The notes beneath the pieces were generated by a model that worked only from the letters and a program-made list of their open reading frames with translations, was not told the origin of the DNA and did not search any database. From the NCBI GenBank assembly GCA_030041255.1, contig JASHOF010000181.1, positions 1 to 35,212 of the forward strand: a DNA stretch of 35,212 bases, given 5' to 3'. Origin of the DNA: Acetobacteraceae bacterium (GTDB lineage Bacteria > Pseudomonadota > Alphaproteobacteria > Acetobacterales > Acetobacteraceae). Made by a program: the position numbers and the translations under genes. Shown piece by piece: positions 17,397 to 26,753 of this stretch; position 1 is the stretch's first letter; each line of letters begins with the position of its first letter.

Positions 17397-17930
17397 ATGA
17401 TGGACGCGGCCACGCTGCGCAGCCTGCAGGCTCCTCTCAAAGCGCGCTACCGCGAGGCGCCGGAAAGCGCGCGCGTGCCGGCCCGGGCCGAGGCCACGCT
17501 CGATCCAGAAACCCTCTCCTGCCTCGTCTCTGCCGCCGGAAGGGCGGTCGAGGCTGGCCTGCACCCTGCCGCCGGCGGAGACGGCAGCCTTGCCTGCTCG
17601 GCAGACATGCTGATGCAGGCGCTGGCCGCCTGCGCCGGGGTCACGCTTGCCGCCGTGGCAACGGCGATGGGAATCGTACTTCACCACGGCCGGATCATCG
17701 CCGAAGGGGAATGGGACGCACGCGGCACTCTCGGGGTGGACCGGGCGGTGCCGGCAGGCCTGACCGAGGTGCGCCTCACCTTCGAGCTCGAGACGGACGC
17801 CGAGACACCCGTCCTCGAGCGCCTGTTGGCGACGACCGAGCGCTATTGCGTGATCCTGCAGACGCTCCGCACTCCGCCCCGCCTCTCATTGACCCTCAAC
17901 CGCGCATCGACTGCGGCCAATCCGGGTTAA
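17397..17930 (+). CDS. OsmC/Ohr-like peroxiredoxin family protein
   Basis: A 177-residue protein of the OsmC fold, thiol-dependent reduction of organic hydroperoxides. The peroxidatic Cys79 is in the helix LMQALAACAGVTLAA and the second Cys151 in TERYCVILQTL, the canonical spacing for this family. Both are present, so catalytic competence is likely. Cytoplasmic; no signal peptide. Tandem ATGs at 17397 and 17400 follow a strong ggggagggga ribosome site; the first is taken. It lies alone, 80 bp before the GGDEF-EAL gene and transcribed with it in the same direction. Family assignment is good; Ohr versus OsmC versus YhfA-like subgroup is not decided. Confidence 0.85.
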   Translation: MMDAATLRSLQAPLKARYREAPESARVPARAEATLDPETLSCLVSAAGRAVEAGLHPAAGGDGSLACSADMLMQALAACAGVTLAAVATAMGIVLHHGRIIAEGEWDARGTLGVDRAVPAGLTEVRLTFELETDAETPVLERLLATTERYCVILQTLRTPPRLSLTLNRASTAANPG

Positions 17931-18010
17931 CCCCCGGTTCACCAACACCCGCTTAATCTTGCCCCGAAGCCAGACGGCCCCTCGCGAGCCGTGTCCAGCC
18001 GTAAGGGAAC

Positions 18011-19957
18011 ATGACCGCCCCTCTTCCCCGGCCCCTCCGTACTCACCCTGCCGTTTCGCTAAGCGCGGATCCGGCGCTCCACCCGCGACTTGCCTGCCAG
18101 CTTGCGGCCGCCACCACGGCTGAAGGAGAGGTCGACCTCGCGGCGCTGGGCCGCGCCGTAAGCACCGCCTACAGGCGGATCGACCACATGAAAACCCGTG
18201 CGCTCGCGCGCGAGCGACGGATGACCCGCGAGCGCGCCGCGCGCAACCGGGAGGTCGGAAAGCTCGTGGCGGAACTCGAAGAGCAAAACGCGCGCTTCCT
18301 CGCCGCGCTCGAGAACATGAGCCAGGGGCTCTGTTTTTTCGACGGCGCGCAGCGGCTGATCATCTCCAACCGGCGCTATGCCGAGATGTATCGGATCTCA
18401 CCCGAAGATCTGAAGCCGGGCACGCATCTTTGCGAAATCGTCGACCGCCGCTTCGAGGCCGGCAGCTTCCCGGCGATGACCCGCGCCGAATATCTTGCCT
18501 GGCGCGAGAAGGTCGCGGTCAGCAATGTGCCGAACGACTCCGTGGTCGAGCTCCGCGACGGCCGCACCTTCGCCATCCGCCATCAGCCGATGCCGGACGG
18601 CGGCTGGGTCTCCACCCACGATGACATCACCGAGCAGCGCCGTACAGAGACCCGCATCGCGCACATGGCCCGCCATGACGCGCTCACCGGCCTTGCCAAC
18701 CGTGTGCTGCTGCACGAACGGCTGGAGGAAGCGCTGGCACGCGCCAAGCGAGCCGATCCCTGTGCCGTGCTTTTCCTCGACCTCGACCATTTCAAAGCCA
18801 TCAACGATTCCCAGGGTCATCCGGCCGGGGACCGGCTGCTGCGCGCGGTCGCCACCCGCATGCGCCAGCTCGTGCGCGAGATCGACACGATTGCCCGCAT
18901 CGGGGGCGATGAGTTCGCGATCATCCAGGAAAGCGTCCGCCAGCCGGCCGACGCGACGGCGCTCGCCGCGCGCCTGGTTGAAGAGCTTTCCCGCTCCTTC
19001 GAGCTCGATGCCCAGCCGGTCACGGTCGCCGTCAGCGTCGGTATTGCCGTCGCACCTGAGGATGGCGCCGATGCCGATACGCTGCTGAAGAATGCCGATA
19101 TCGCCCTCTACCGCGCCAAGGCCGAAGGCCGCTGCCGTTACCGGTTCTTCGAGCCCGCCATGGACGCCCTGATCGAGCGGCGCCGTACTCTCGAGCGCGA
19201 CCTGCGGCACGCCATCTCCGCCGGAGAGTTCGTGCTGCACTACCAGCCGGTGATCCGTCTCGAGAGTCGCACCGTGAGCGGCTTCGAGGCGCTGATCCGC
19301 TGGAACCATCCGACACGCGGCCTCGTCTCGCCGGCCGAGTTCATCCCTTTCGCCGAGGAAACCGGCCTGATCACCGAAATCGACGAGTGGGTGCTTGAGA
19401 CCGCATGCCACGAGGCCGCCGCCTGGCCGGACACCCTGGCCGTCGCCGTCAACCTCTCGCCCGCCCATTTCCTGAGCGGCGGGGTCGTCGCCGCCGTCTC
19501 CGCTGCCTTGGCCGAAGCTGGCCTCGCGCCAGGGCGGCTCGAGATCGAAATCACCGAATCCCTGATGATCGAGAACAGCGAAGCAACCCTCAGCTCGCTG
19601 CGCCGCCTCCGTGCACTCGGCGTCAGCATCTCGATGGACGATTTCGGGACCGGCTATTCCTCCCTCGGTTATCTCCGGAATTTCCGCTTCGACAAAATCA
19701 AGATCGACCAATCCTTCATCCGCGAGCTTTCCTGCCGCGCGGACAGTATCGCCATCGTGCGCGCGGTCACCGGCCTCTGCACCAGCCTGGGCATGACAAC
19801 CATCGCCGAAGGGGTCGAGACCGAGGAACAACTGGCTGCGCTCTCGGCGGAGAAATGCACGGAAGTGCAGGGCTATCTCTTCAGCCGGCCGCGCCCGGCG
19901 AGCGATGTTCCGGCACTCCTTTCTCTGTTCGATCCGGCGCTCGCCACCGCGGCCTGA
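18011..19957 (+). CDS. PAS-GGDEF-EAL cyclic di-GMP turnover protein
   Basis: A 648-residue regulator without membrane segments. A coiled-coil N-terminus (about 55-95) leads to a PAS domain (about 95-215; ALENMSQGLCFFD, ending STHDDITEQRRTE). The diguanylate cyclase domain has an intact GGDEF at 298-302 and a product-inhibition I-site RxxD (Arg289-Asp292). The phosphodiesterase domain starts with EALIRW (EAL 426-428) and retains EITESLMI and DDFGTGYSSLGYL, the metal and catalytic-loop residues. Both activities look possible, with the direction set by the PAS input. It sits in tandem after the OsmC gene and converges with the TPR gene over 6 bp. An aaggga ribosome site precedes the ATG. Confidence 0.93.
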   Translation: MTAPLPRPLRTHPAVSLSADPALHPRLACQLAAATTAEGEVDLAALGRAVSTAYRRIDHMKTRALARERRMTRERAARNREVGKLVAELEEQNARFLAALENMSQGLCFFDGAQRLIISNRRYAEMYRISPEDLKPGTHLCEIVDRRFEAGSFPAMTRAEYLAWREKVAVSNVPNDSVVELRDGRTFAIRHQPMPDGGWVSTHDDITEQRRTETRIAHMARHDALTGLANRVLLHERLEEALARAKRADPCAVLFLDLDHFKAINDSQGHPAGDRLLRAVATRMRQLVREIDTIARIGGDEFAIIQESVRQPADATALAARLVEELSRSFELDAQPVTVAVSVGIAVAPEDGADADTLLKNADIALYRAKAEGRCRYRFFEPAMDALIERRRTLERDLRHAISAGEFVLHYQPVIRLESRTVSGFEALIRWNHPTRGLVSPAEFIPFAEETGLITEIDEWVLETACHEAAAWPDTLAVAVNLSPAHFLSGGVVAAVSAALAEAGLAPGRLEIEITESLMIENSEATLSSLRRLRALGVSISMDDFGTGYSSLGYLRNFRFDKIKIDQSFIRELSCRADSIAIVRAVTGLCTSLGMTTIAEGVETEEQLAALSAEKCTEVQGYLFSRPRPASDVPALLSLFDPALATAA

Positions 19958-19963
19958 AACGAA

Positions 19964-21424
19964 TCACGCCCGCCCGGTCAGCATGCGGCGGGCGGCGGCC
20001 AATGCCCGCTCGATGGCAGGGCGCCGGTAATCCCAGCGCGAATCGGAATCCGGCGGCACGATCGCCATCGCCGCGTTGGCCTCGAACAGGAACAGTTCCC
20101 CGCCCGGCCCGAGCGTAAAATCCACGCCGGCGTAATCCAGGCCAAGACGATCCCGAAGAGCGGCCAGTGCCGCCATGGCGAGCGGGCCGAGGACCGCTCT
20201 CATGTCGGCAAGGAACCGCGCCTCCTCGGTGCGGAACGCGGCATTCCCGGCCATCTCCGCGGTGAAATAGTGCACCTTCCAGTGTCGGGAAATCGCGAGA
20301 TGCAGCGGATGGAACTGGCCGTCGATCATCATGACCCGGTATTTGCGGAAGACGCCGTCGGCACCTCTTGCATCGAGAAGGCTGATCGCCAGCAGCGCCT
20401 CGCCTGGCAGCGCCGCAACGGCAGGAGCAAGCTCGCCCGGCGCCTCGATGCGCAGAAAATGTCGGCCGGTATGAAAGCCGGGTGCACGCAGCAGCAGCGG
20501 GAATGCGAACCCGCGCGCGCAGAGCCCGGCCTCTGCGTCCGGACCGGCAAGTTCGGCGCGCGGTATTCGTGCGGTCGAAGGAGCGCGGAGCCCGGCAATG
20601 TCGCCGAGCGATGCCACCGTCTCGAGCCGACCTGTGGCCGCCACCTGCGCCGGCGGATTGATCAACGGCGCCGGCGAGGCGCGCACGATCCGCTCCGCCG
20701 CGGCAAGCGCGGGGCGGCAGCGATCCGCATCGCCGATCGCGTGAAGAATGACATCGTGCGCCGGCAGCGCCCGGTCCGGTTCGAAGAATTCGGCGGCCAG
20801 CACTGTCGTTTCGAAGATCGTGTCATCGAGGAAGGAAGCGGTCTGGATATTGCCGCCCGCCGCCGAGATAACGAGCAGCACGCGCACCGGAGGGCCGATG
20901 CCGCGATAAGGCCGCGCCACCACCGCGTGCCCACGCCAGCCCTGCTCGCGATGAAAGCGCGCCGCCCCGTCCTCGCCAAGGTCGTCGAGCAGGTTGGCAA
21001 GCCCTTGATGAGCCTCGGCCAGCGCGGGAGAGAGCGCGAGCGCCGTTTCGTAATGCCGGCGCGCCGCAAGAGGTTCGCCCGCTTCGTGCAGAAGGTGGGC
21101 AAGATTGACATGCCCGGCCGGCCGGCTCGGATGCTGCCGCACCGCCTCGGCATAGAGCAGGCGGGCGGCACGTCGATAGCCGCGGCGGCGGAGCAGGGAG
21201 CCGAGGTTGATCAGCGCGTCCGCGTGAGTGGGCAGAGCCCGCAGAAGATCGAGATAGGCAACCTGTGCTGCTTCGGCACGGCCAAGCCGGTCGAGCAGGG
21301 CAGCCCTTTCGAACAGAAGCGTCGCATCGCCGGGCGCGTTCGCCAGGCCGACCTCGGTGGCTGCCAAAGCGGCTTCGCGCCTTTCGCGCGGCAACGGACA
21401 CGCACCTTGTCCGTACGGCGGCAT
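19964..21424 (-). CDS. TPR protein with C-terminal ATP-grasp-like domain
   Basis: A 486-residue protein in two parts. Residues about 10-170 are tetratricopeptide repeats (for example ALINLGSLLRRRGYRRAARLLY and HVNLAHLLHEAGEPLAARRHY). After PVRVLLVISAAGGNIQTASFLDD, the C-terminal 290 residues resemble an ATP-grasp fold, with HDVILHAIGDADR, RVMMIDGQFHPLHLAIS and the metal-binding end DYAGVDFTLGPGGELFLFEANA (Asp and Glu/Asn). A ligase acting on a peptide or protein held by TPRs is a reasonable inference. The ATG at 21424 is chosen because TPR homology starts just after; the frame is open for another 148 codons upstream without recognisable content and the ribosome site is weak. Confidence 0.7.
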   Translation of the reverse strand: MPPYGQGACPLPRERREAALAATEVGLANAPGDATLLFERAALLDRLGRAEAAQVAYLDLLRALPTHADALINLGSLLRRRGYRRAARLLYAEAVRQHPSRPAGHVNLAHLLHEAGEPLAARRHYETALALSPALAEAHQGLANLLDDLGEDGAARFHREQGWRGHAVVARPYRGIGPPVRVLLVISAAGGNIQTASFLDDTIFETTVLAAEFFEPDRALPAHDVILHAIGDADRCRPALAAAERIVRASPAPLINPPAQVAATGRLETVASLGDIAGLRAPSTARIPRAELAGPDAEAGLCARGFAFPLLLRAPGFHTGRHFLRIEAPGELAPAVAALPGEALLAISLLDARGADGVFRKYRVMMIDGQFHPLHLAISRHWKVHYFTAEMAGNAAFRTEEARFLADMRAVLGPLAMAALAALRDRLGLDYAGVDFTLGPGGELFLFEANAAMAIVPPDSDSRWDYRRPAIERALAAARRMLTGRA

Positions 21425-21630
21425 CGCATGCGGACGGTGCGTCAGCGGGCGGATGGTTCTCAGTCCCGGCGGCCTCGTATCCGCCAGTTGTGACACAGCC
21501 TGATTGCATCTCCGTAAACGCCTGCCCACGCGCTCAAAGAGGCACGCCGCATCGACCGGCGCCCTACCGAATTGGACAGCCCCGGCCTCGGCGCTCACTC
21601 TCGCGCCCTGCAGGCGATCGGGAATGTTGC
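21425..21630. other. divergent intergenic region
   Basis: About 200 bp between the TPR/ATP-grasp gene (minus) and the MFS transporter (plus). It should carry both promoters, but I cannot point to clear boxes. Long open frames crossing it are GC-driven. Confidence 0.5.
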
Positions 21631-22905
21631 ATGGAGCAGAACGAAAACGCCGCCGGCGCACCGACCGCCCGAGCACGCCAGCCCGATGCCGGCGCACCGG
21701 AGAGCGCTCTCCCCCATATCGTACCCGGCACGGCGCTGTTCCTGCGCAGCAATCTCGGCCTCTTCGCCGCCGGTTTCGCGACCATTGCCTTGCTCTACAC
21801 GGTGCAGCCGATCCTGCCGCTGTTCTCGGTAGAGTTCCACGCGAGCCCGGCCGAAAGCAGCCTCGCACTCTCTCTCACCACGCTCGTGCTGGCGATCATG
21901 ATGCTGCTGGCGAGCGGCCTTTCCGAATCCCTCGGCCGCAAGCCGATGATGATGGCCTCCATCTTCGCAGCCTCGATGCTCACGCTGGCGATGGCCGCGG
22001 CGCCGACATGGCCGCAACTCCTGTTCCTCCGCACCTTGATGGGGATCGCGCTGAGCGGGCTGCCGGCGGTCGCGATGGCCTATGTCGGAGAGGAGATGGA
22101 ACCTCGTTCCATCGGTCTTTCGATGGGCCTCTTCGTCGCCGGCACCGGCATCGGCGGCATGGCGGGCCGGCTGATCACCGGCGTGCTCGCCGACTTTTAC
22201 GGCTGGCGGATCGCCGTTGCCCTCGTTGCCTGCCTCGGCATCTGCTGCGGCCTCGCCTTCGCAGCCCTGCTTCCTCCCTCGCGCCACTTCCGGCCGCGGC
22301 CGCTCGCCCTTGGCTCGCTCCTCGACGCCTACCGCTGGCACCTCAAGGATGCCGTCCTGCCCTGGCTCTTCGTCGAGGGCTTCCTGCTGATGGGCAGCTT
22401 TGTTGCGATTTACAACTATATCGGCTACCGGCTGCTCGCTCCGCCCTTCTCTCTGAGCCAGGCCGAAGTCGGGCTCATCTTCGCCGTCTATCTCGCCGGC
22501 GTCTTTGGCTCTGCCACGATGGGCGAACTGGCTGCGCGCGCCGGCCGGCCGCGCATCTTTCGCGCCGCGCTCATGATCGATCTGGCAGGGATCGTGCTGA
22601 CACTGTCTTCGCAACTCGAGATCGTCATTCTCGGGATCGCGGTCCTGACGTTCGGCTTTTTTTCCGCCCATGCGGTTGCCAGCGGCTGGGTCGGCATGCG
22701 GGCCGGCCACGCCAAGGCGCAGGCCTCCGCGCTTTATCTTTTTCTCTATTACCTGGGCTCGAGCGTGGTCGGTTCGGTCGGCGGCTTGTTCTGGGCCGGC
22801 GCGGGCTGGCAGGGCGTGGTCGGGCTGACCGCAGGGTTGATCGTGCTCGGCATCCTGCTCGCCCTCGGCCTTTCGCGGATCGAGGCCAGAGCGGCCGGCG
22901 GATGA
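21631..22905 (+). CDS. MFS transporter (YnfM/arabinose-efflux-like)
   Basis: A 424-residue inner-membrane protein with about 12 hydrophobic helices after a 35-residue cytoplasmic N-terminus. The first helix pair spans LFAAGFATIALLY and LALSLTTLVLAIMMLLASG. The loop after helix 2 carries the MFS motif-A variant SGLSESLGRKPMM. VAGTGIGGMAGRLITGVLAD is typical of drug/H+ antiporter-like members. The substrate cannot be read from sequence; export of small metabolites or drugs is likely for the group. The ATG at 21631 has a cgggaa ribosome site nearby and the homology starts after it. Converges with xseA across 10 bp. Confidence 0.87.
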   Translation: MEQNENAAGAPTARARQPDAGAPESALPHIVPGTALFLRSNLGLFAAGFATIALLYTVQPILPLFSVEFHASPAESSLALSLTTLVLAIMMLLASGLSESLGRKPMMMASIFAASMLTLAMAAAPTWPQLLFLRTLMGIALSGLPAVAMAYVGEEMEPRSIGLSMGLFVAGTGIGGMAGRLITGVLADFYGWRIAVALVACLGICCGLAFAALLPPSRHFRPRPLALGSLLDAYRWHLKDAVLPWLFVEGFLLMGSFVAIYNYIGYRLLAPPFSLSQAEVGLIFAVYLAGVFGSATMGELAARAGRPRIFRAALMIDLAGIVLTLSSQLEIVILGIAVLTFGFFSAHAVASGWVGMRAGHAKAQASALYLFLYYLGSSVVGSVGGLFWAGAGWQGVVGLTAGLIVLGILLALGLSRIEARAAGG

Positions 22906-22915
22906 ATCCTCCCGC

Positions 22916-24364
22916 TCACTCCACGTGGGGCAATCTCTCCTGGCGTGACCCCGGGGGGCGGGCGGCCGTTGCCGCCACTGTTCCGTCTGCGAAGCGAATG
23001 GCCAGCGCCGAGGCGGGCTTGATCCCGATCGCCCGGGTGAGGAGATGCCCGGACGCGTCGAAGACGAGCGCGTAGCCGCGGGCGAGCACGGCATCGGGGG
23101 ACAGGGAAGCAAGCCTCGCACCCGCGCCCTCGAGCCGTGCCCGTGCTTCGCGCAGGCGCGAATCGAGGAGGACGGGCGACAGCCGCCCCGAGAGGCTTCC
23201 GGCGCCGCCGCGGCTTGCCGCCAGCACGCGTTCGAAGCCGGCCCCGAGGCGCAGGAAGAACTGCGCGAGCCGGGCGTGGTTGGCGGCGAGCGCCGCGCGC
23301 GGATCCTGCAAACGCACTGCCCAGCCGTGCAGAGCGGCACGCCGCGCCTCGCGATTTGCGCGGAGCGCGAGCCAAAGCCGCTCCCCACGATCGTCGAGCC
23401 GCTGTCGCATCATACCGGCCAGGCCCGGCAAATCCGGCAGGGCGCGCAGGGCGCGTTCCAGGCGAAGGCGACATTCCTGCACCAGCCGTCCAAGCCCGCT
23501 GTCGAGCCGCACGCCCCACTGCGCGAGATCGGCAACCAGTTCGGCGCGCACCGGAACCGCCATCTCGGCCGCCGCCGTCGGTGTCGGCGCACGCCGGTCG
23601 GCAGCAAAATCGATCAGCGTCATGTCGCTCTCGTGGCCAACCGCCGAGATCAGCGGGATCGGGCTTGCCGCGGCGGCACGCACCACGCCTTCGTCGTTGA
23701 AGGCCATCAGGTCCTCGAGGCTGCCGCCGCCCCGGGCGACGATCAGCACCTCGGGACGACCGATCGGGCCGGCTTCGGGCAGTGCCCCGAAGCCCGCGAT
23801 CGCGGCGGCGATTCGCCGCGCCGCGCCCTCGCCCTGAACCGGGACCGGCCACAGCAAAATCGGGCGCGGGAAGCGGCGCCTGATCGTGGTGCGGATATCC
23901 TGGATCACCGCGCCCTGTTCCGACGTGACCACGCCGATCACGCGGGGCAGCAGGGGCAGAGCGCGTTTCCTTGCCGAATCGAACAGGCCTTCCTCGGCCA
24001 GCCGCCGGCGCAGCGCCTCGATCCGCGCCAGCAACGCCCCCTCGCCCGCATAATCGAGGCGTTCGACGATGAGCTGGTAGGTCGAACGCTCCCCGTAGGC
24101 CGTGATGCGCCCGGTTGCGATCACCGCCAGCCCGTTCTCGGGCATCACACCAAGCCGCGGCACGGCCGGCTTCCAGGCAACTGCCGCCAGCTTTCCGCCC
24201 TCGTCCTTGAGAGAGAAATAGAGATGCCCCGAAGGATAACGCCGGACCTCCGTGATTTCGCCGGCCACGCGCACCCTCCCGAACGCGGTTTCCAATGTCA
24301 GTTTCACCGCCCCCGAGATTTCGCTCACGGTGTATTCGGGGATGTTGGCGACGATCTCGGCCAT
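22916..24364 (-). CDS. xseA: exodeoxyribonuclease VII large subunit
   Basis: A 482-residue large subunit of exonuclease VII, which degrades single-stranded DNA in both directions together with XseB. The N-terminal OB fold contains EYTVSEISGAVKLTLE and GEITEVRRYPSGHLYFSLKD. The catalytic core has GVVTSEQGAVIQDIRTTIRRR, VLIVARGGGSLEDLMAFN and SAVGHESDMTLIDFAADRRAPTPTAAAE, all diagnostic. The central helical region and C-terminal DAVLARGYALV segment are present, so it appears full length. ATG at 24364 is preferred; an in-frame GTG at 24382 is possible. xseB is not next to it. Divergent from purD with a 53-bp gap. Confidence 0.95.
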   Translation of the reverse strand: MAEIVANIPEYTVSEISGAVKLTLETAFGRVRVAGEITEVRRYPSGHLYFSLKDEGGKLAAVAWKPAVPRLGVMPENGLAVIATGRITAYGERSTYQLIVERLDYAGEGALLARIEALRRRLAEEGLFDSARKRALPLLPRVIGVVTSEQGAVIQDIRTTIRRRFPRPILLWPVPVQGEGAARRIAAAIAGFGALPEAGPIGRPEVLIVARGGGSLEDLMAFNDEGVVRAAAASPIPLISAVGHESDMTLIDFAADRRAPTPTAAAEMAVPVRAELVADLAQWGVRLDSGLGRLVQECRLRLERALRALPDLPGLAGMMRQRLDDRGERLWLALRANREARRAALHGWAVRLQDPRAALAANHARLAQFFLRLGAGFERVLAASRGGAGSLSGRLSPVLLDSRLREARARLEGAGARLASLSPDAVLARGYALVFDASGHLLTRAIGIKPASALAIRFADGTVAATAARPPGSRQERLPHVE

Positions 24365-24417
24365 GCCGGCACGATAGGCCACTATGGCCGGGCACGGAAT
24401 CGGCGAGGAGGAACTTC

Positions 24418-25686
24418 ATGCGGGTCCTGGTAGTGGGATCGGGGGCACGCGAGCACGCGCTCTGCTGGGCGCTGGCGGCAAGCCCGATCCTGGGGAAACT
24501 CTGGTGTGCGCCGGGCAACCCCGGCACCGCCTCGGTCGCCGAAAACATCCCCATCGCCACGCTCGATACGGCGGCGATCGTTTCCTTTGCGCGCGCCAAC
24601 GCGGTCGATCTCGTCGTCCCCGGGCCCGAGGCGCCACTCGTCGCCGGGCTTGCCGATGCGCTCCTCGAGGCCGGGATTCGCGTTGCCGGCCCGCTCAAGG
24701 CGGCGGCGCGCCTGGAGGGGGAAAAGAGCTTCACCAAGGAGATCGCAGAGGCGGCCGGCATTCCGACCGCGCGCTTTGCTCGCTTCGACGATCCCGCTGC
24801 CGCCCGCGCCTGGTGCCGCCGGCAAGGCGCCCCACTGGTCATCAAGGCGGATGGCCTTGCCGCCGGCAAAGGCGTGGTGGTGGCGAGGAGCATTGCCGAG
24901 GCCGAGGAGACGATTGCAGAGTTCATGGAGGCCGGGCGGCTGGGCGAGGCGGGGCGGGTGGTCCTGGTCGAGGAATGCCTCACCGGCCCCGAGGTCTCGC
25001 TCTTCGTACTCTCGGACGGCGCGCATGTCGTGCCGCTCGGCGCCGCCACCGACTACAAGCGTGCCGGCGAGGGTGACCGTGGCCCGAACACCGGCGGCAT
25101 GGGTGCCGTCGCTCCTGCCCTGGCGCTGACGCCCGTGCTCGCCGAGGCTGCGATGCAGCGGATCGTGCGCCCGGCATTGGCCGAGTTGGCAAAGCGCGGC
25201 ACGCCGTTCCGCGGCATCCTGTTCGCCGGGCTGATGGTGACCGAAGAAGGGCCGAAGCTGATCGAATTCAATGTCCGCTTCGGGGATCCCGAGTGCCAGG
25301 CCCTGTTGCCGCTCCTGGCCTCGGATCTGCTCGCGGCACTGCTTGCGGCCTGCGACGGAGAACTCGGCGATTTCGATCTCCGCTGGCGAACGGGCGCGTC
25401 AGTGGCGGTGGTGCTCGCCGCGCGCGGCTATCCCGAGGCACCCGCGCCCGAAGGCGAGCTTCGCGGCATCGAACGAGCGGCCCTCCTGCCCGGCGTCCAA
25501 CTCTTCCATGCGGCGACGCGCCGCGTCGAAAACCGGCTCCTGCCGGCCGGCGGCCGCGTACTCACGGTTTCGGCTACCGGTTTCGATCTCGCCGAGGCAC
25601 GAAGCCGCGCCTACGCGGCGGTACGCACGATCGACTGGCCGGAGGGCTTTTCCCGGCCCGACATCGGCGGCCCGTCCTTTCCGTAA
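24418..25686 (+). CDS. purD: phosphoribosylamine-glycine ligase (GAR synthetase)
   Basis: A 422-residue ATP-grasp ligase for the second step of purine biosynthesis: phosphoribosylamine plus glycine plus ATP to GAR. The start MRVLVVGSGAREHALCWAL and PLVIKADGLAAGKGVVVA, DYKRAGEGDRGPNTGGMGA, LFAGLMVTEEGPKLIEFN and RFGDPECQALLPLL are all PurD signatures. Length normal. A gaggaggaac ribosome site directly precedes the ATG. It is monocistronic here, convergent with the proline racemase-like gene after 35 bp. Cytoplasmic housekeeping enzyme. Confidence 0.96.
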   Translation: MRVLVVGSGAREHALCWALAASPILGKLWCAPGNPGTASVAENIPIATLDTAAIVSFARANAVDLVVPGPEAPLVAGLADALLEAGIRVAGPLKAAARLEGEKSFTKEIAEAAGIPTARFARFDDPAAARAWCRRQGAPLVIKADGLAAGKGVVVARSIAEAEETIAEFMEAGRLGEAGRVVLVEECLTGPEVSLFVLSDGAHVVPLGAATDYKRAGEGDRGPNTGGMGAVAPALALTPVLAEAAMQRIVRPALAELAKRGTPFRGILFAGLMVTEEGPKLIEFNVRFGDPECQALLPLLASDLLAALLAACDGELGDFDLRWRTGASVAVVLAARGYPEAPAPEGELRGIERAALLPGVQLFHAATRRVENRLLPAGGRVLTVSATGFDLAEARSRAYAAVRTIDWPEGFSRPDIGGPSFP

Positions 25687-25721
25687 CGGTGCGGGCCGCG
25701 CCATTTTATTACCATATCGCA

Positions 25722-26750
25722 TCATGCAAACCACGTATCGGGAAGGGTGAATCCGTCCGGGAACGGATCTGCCGGATCGAGGCCGTACTGGCCGATGCTG
25801 GTGACGAAGCCGCGCCCCGAGATGCTGACGGTCACTGCCGGCACGTCTCCGGCATGCGTCGTTCCCTCCACCATGCCGAGGAAGTGCGTGCCGATGATCG
25901 AGGCGTGATCCAGCGTTTCGCCTTCCCTGATCTCGCCGCGCGCGTGGAGCAGCGCGAGGCGGGCGGAGGTGCCCGTTCCGCAAGGAGAACGATCGATCCG
26001 CCCGGGCGAGATGATCACGGCGTTGCGCGCCGTTTTCCCCTCCGCTGTTGCAGAGATCGGTCCGGCAAGCAGCGTCTGGTTGACCGTATGGATCCCGGCA
26101 TTCTCCGGATGCACGGAAGGAAGCTGCTCGGCCGCCGCCGCCTTGATCCGCTCGCCCACGGCAACCAGGTCGCGTGCCTCGTCGGGTACGAGCGCAAAGC
26201 CGAGCGGGGCCGCATCGACGATCGCATAGAGCATGCCGCCGTAAGCGACATCGACCCGGACGGTGCCAAGCCCGGCAACTTCGATCATCCGGTCGCGATG
26301 CAACACGAAGGAAGGCACGTTGCGGAACGTCACGCGTTCACAACGTCCGTTGCGGCAGCTCGCCGTGACGTGCACGAGCCCGCCCGGCGTCTCCAGCACC
26401 AGCCGTGTCTCTGGCTCCTGCATCGGCAAGATGCCGGTCTCGAGCACCGCCGTCACGGCGCAAATCGTGTTCGAGCCGGACATCGGCACGTAATGGCGCG
26501 ACTCCATGATGACAAGGCCGAGATCAGCCTCCGGCGAGCAGGGCGGGGTGATCAGGTTGAGCGAATGATTCGCCGCCCCCCGCGGCTCGAAAAGCAGCAG
26601 GCGGCGCACCGAATCGTCGTGATCGCGCAAGTGCGCCATCCGCTCGAACATCGTCTTTCCCGGCGGCGGCAGCACGCCGCCGGTGATCACCCGGCCGACC
26701 TCGCCTTCGGCATGCACACCGACCACTGTGATGCTCCGGCTCCAGTGCAT
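25722..26750 (-). CDS. proline racemase superfamily enzyme, Ser/Cys type (hydroxyproline epimerase or 3-hydroxyproline dehydratase)
   Basis: A 342-residue enzyme of the proline racemase superfamily. The first catalytic position, Cys in true racemases, is Ser91 in PMSGSNTI; the second is Cys257 in SPCGTGTSA, with Asp253 beside it. The Ser/Cys type has been linked to hydroxyproline 2-epimerase and trans-3-hydroxyproline dehydratase-type reactions, so plain proline racemase is unlikely and the exact activity is undecided. HNLxxN-like HSLNLIT and DVAYGG also fit the family. It is last in a minus-strand operon: it starts 3 bp after the FAD oxidase stop, and a GntR gene precedes that. The set resembles hydroxyproline catabolic clusters, feeding toward proline or glutamate metabolism. 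Confidence 0.85.
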   Translation of the reverse strand: MHWSRSITVVGVHAEGEVGRVITGGVLPPPGKTMFERMAHLRDHDDSVRRLLLFEPRGAANHSLNLITPPCSPEADLGLVIMESRHYVPMSGSNTICAVTAVLETGILPMQEPETRLVLETPGGLVHVTASCRNGRCERVTFRNVPSFVLHRDRMIEVAGLGTVRVDVAYGGMLYAIVDAAPLGFALVPDEARDLVAVGERIKAAAAEQLPSVHPENAGIHTVNQTLLAGPISATAEGKTARNAVIISPGRIDRSPCGTGTSARLALLHARGEIREGETLDHASIIGTHFLGMVEGTTHAGDVPAVTVSISGRGFVTSIGQYGLDPADPFPDGFTLPDTWFA

Positions 26751-26753
26751 CGG

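Noticed and set aside
21595-23388. 597-codon minus-strand frame across the MFS and xseA genes
   Set aside because: Low-complexity composition rich in Arg, Glu and Gly, no family features; it overlaps the clear MFS transporter and xseA.
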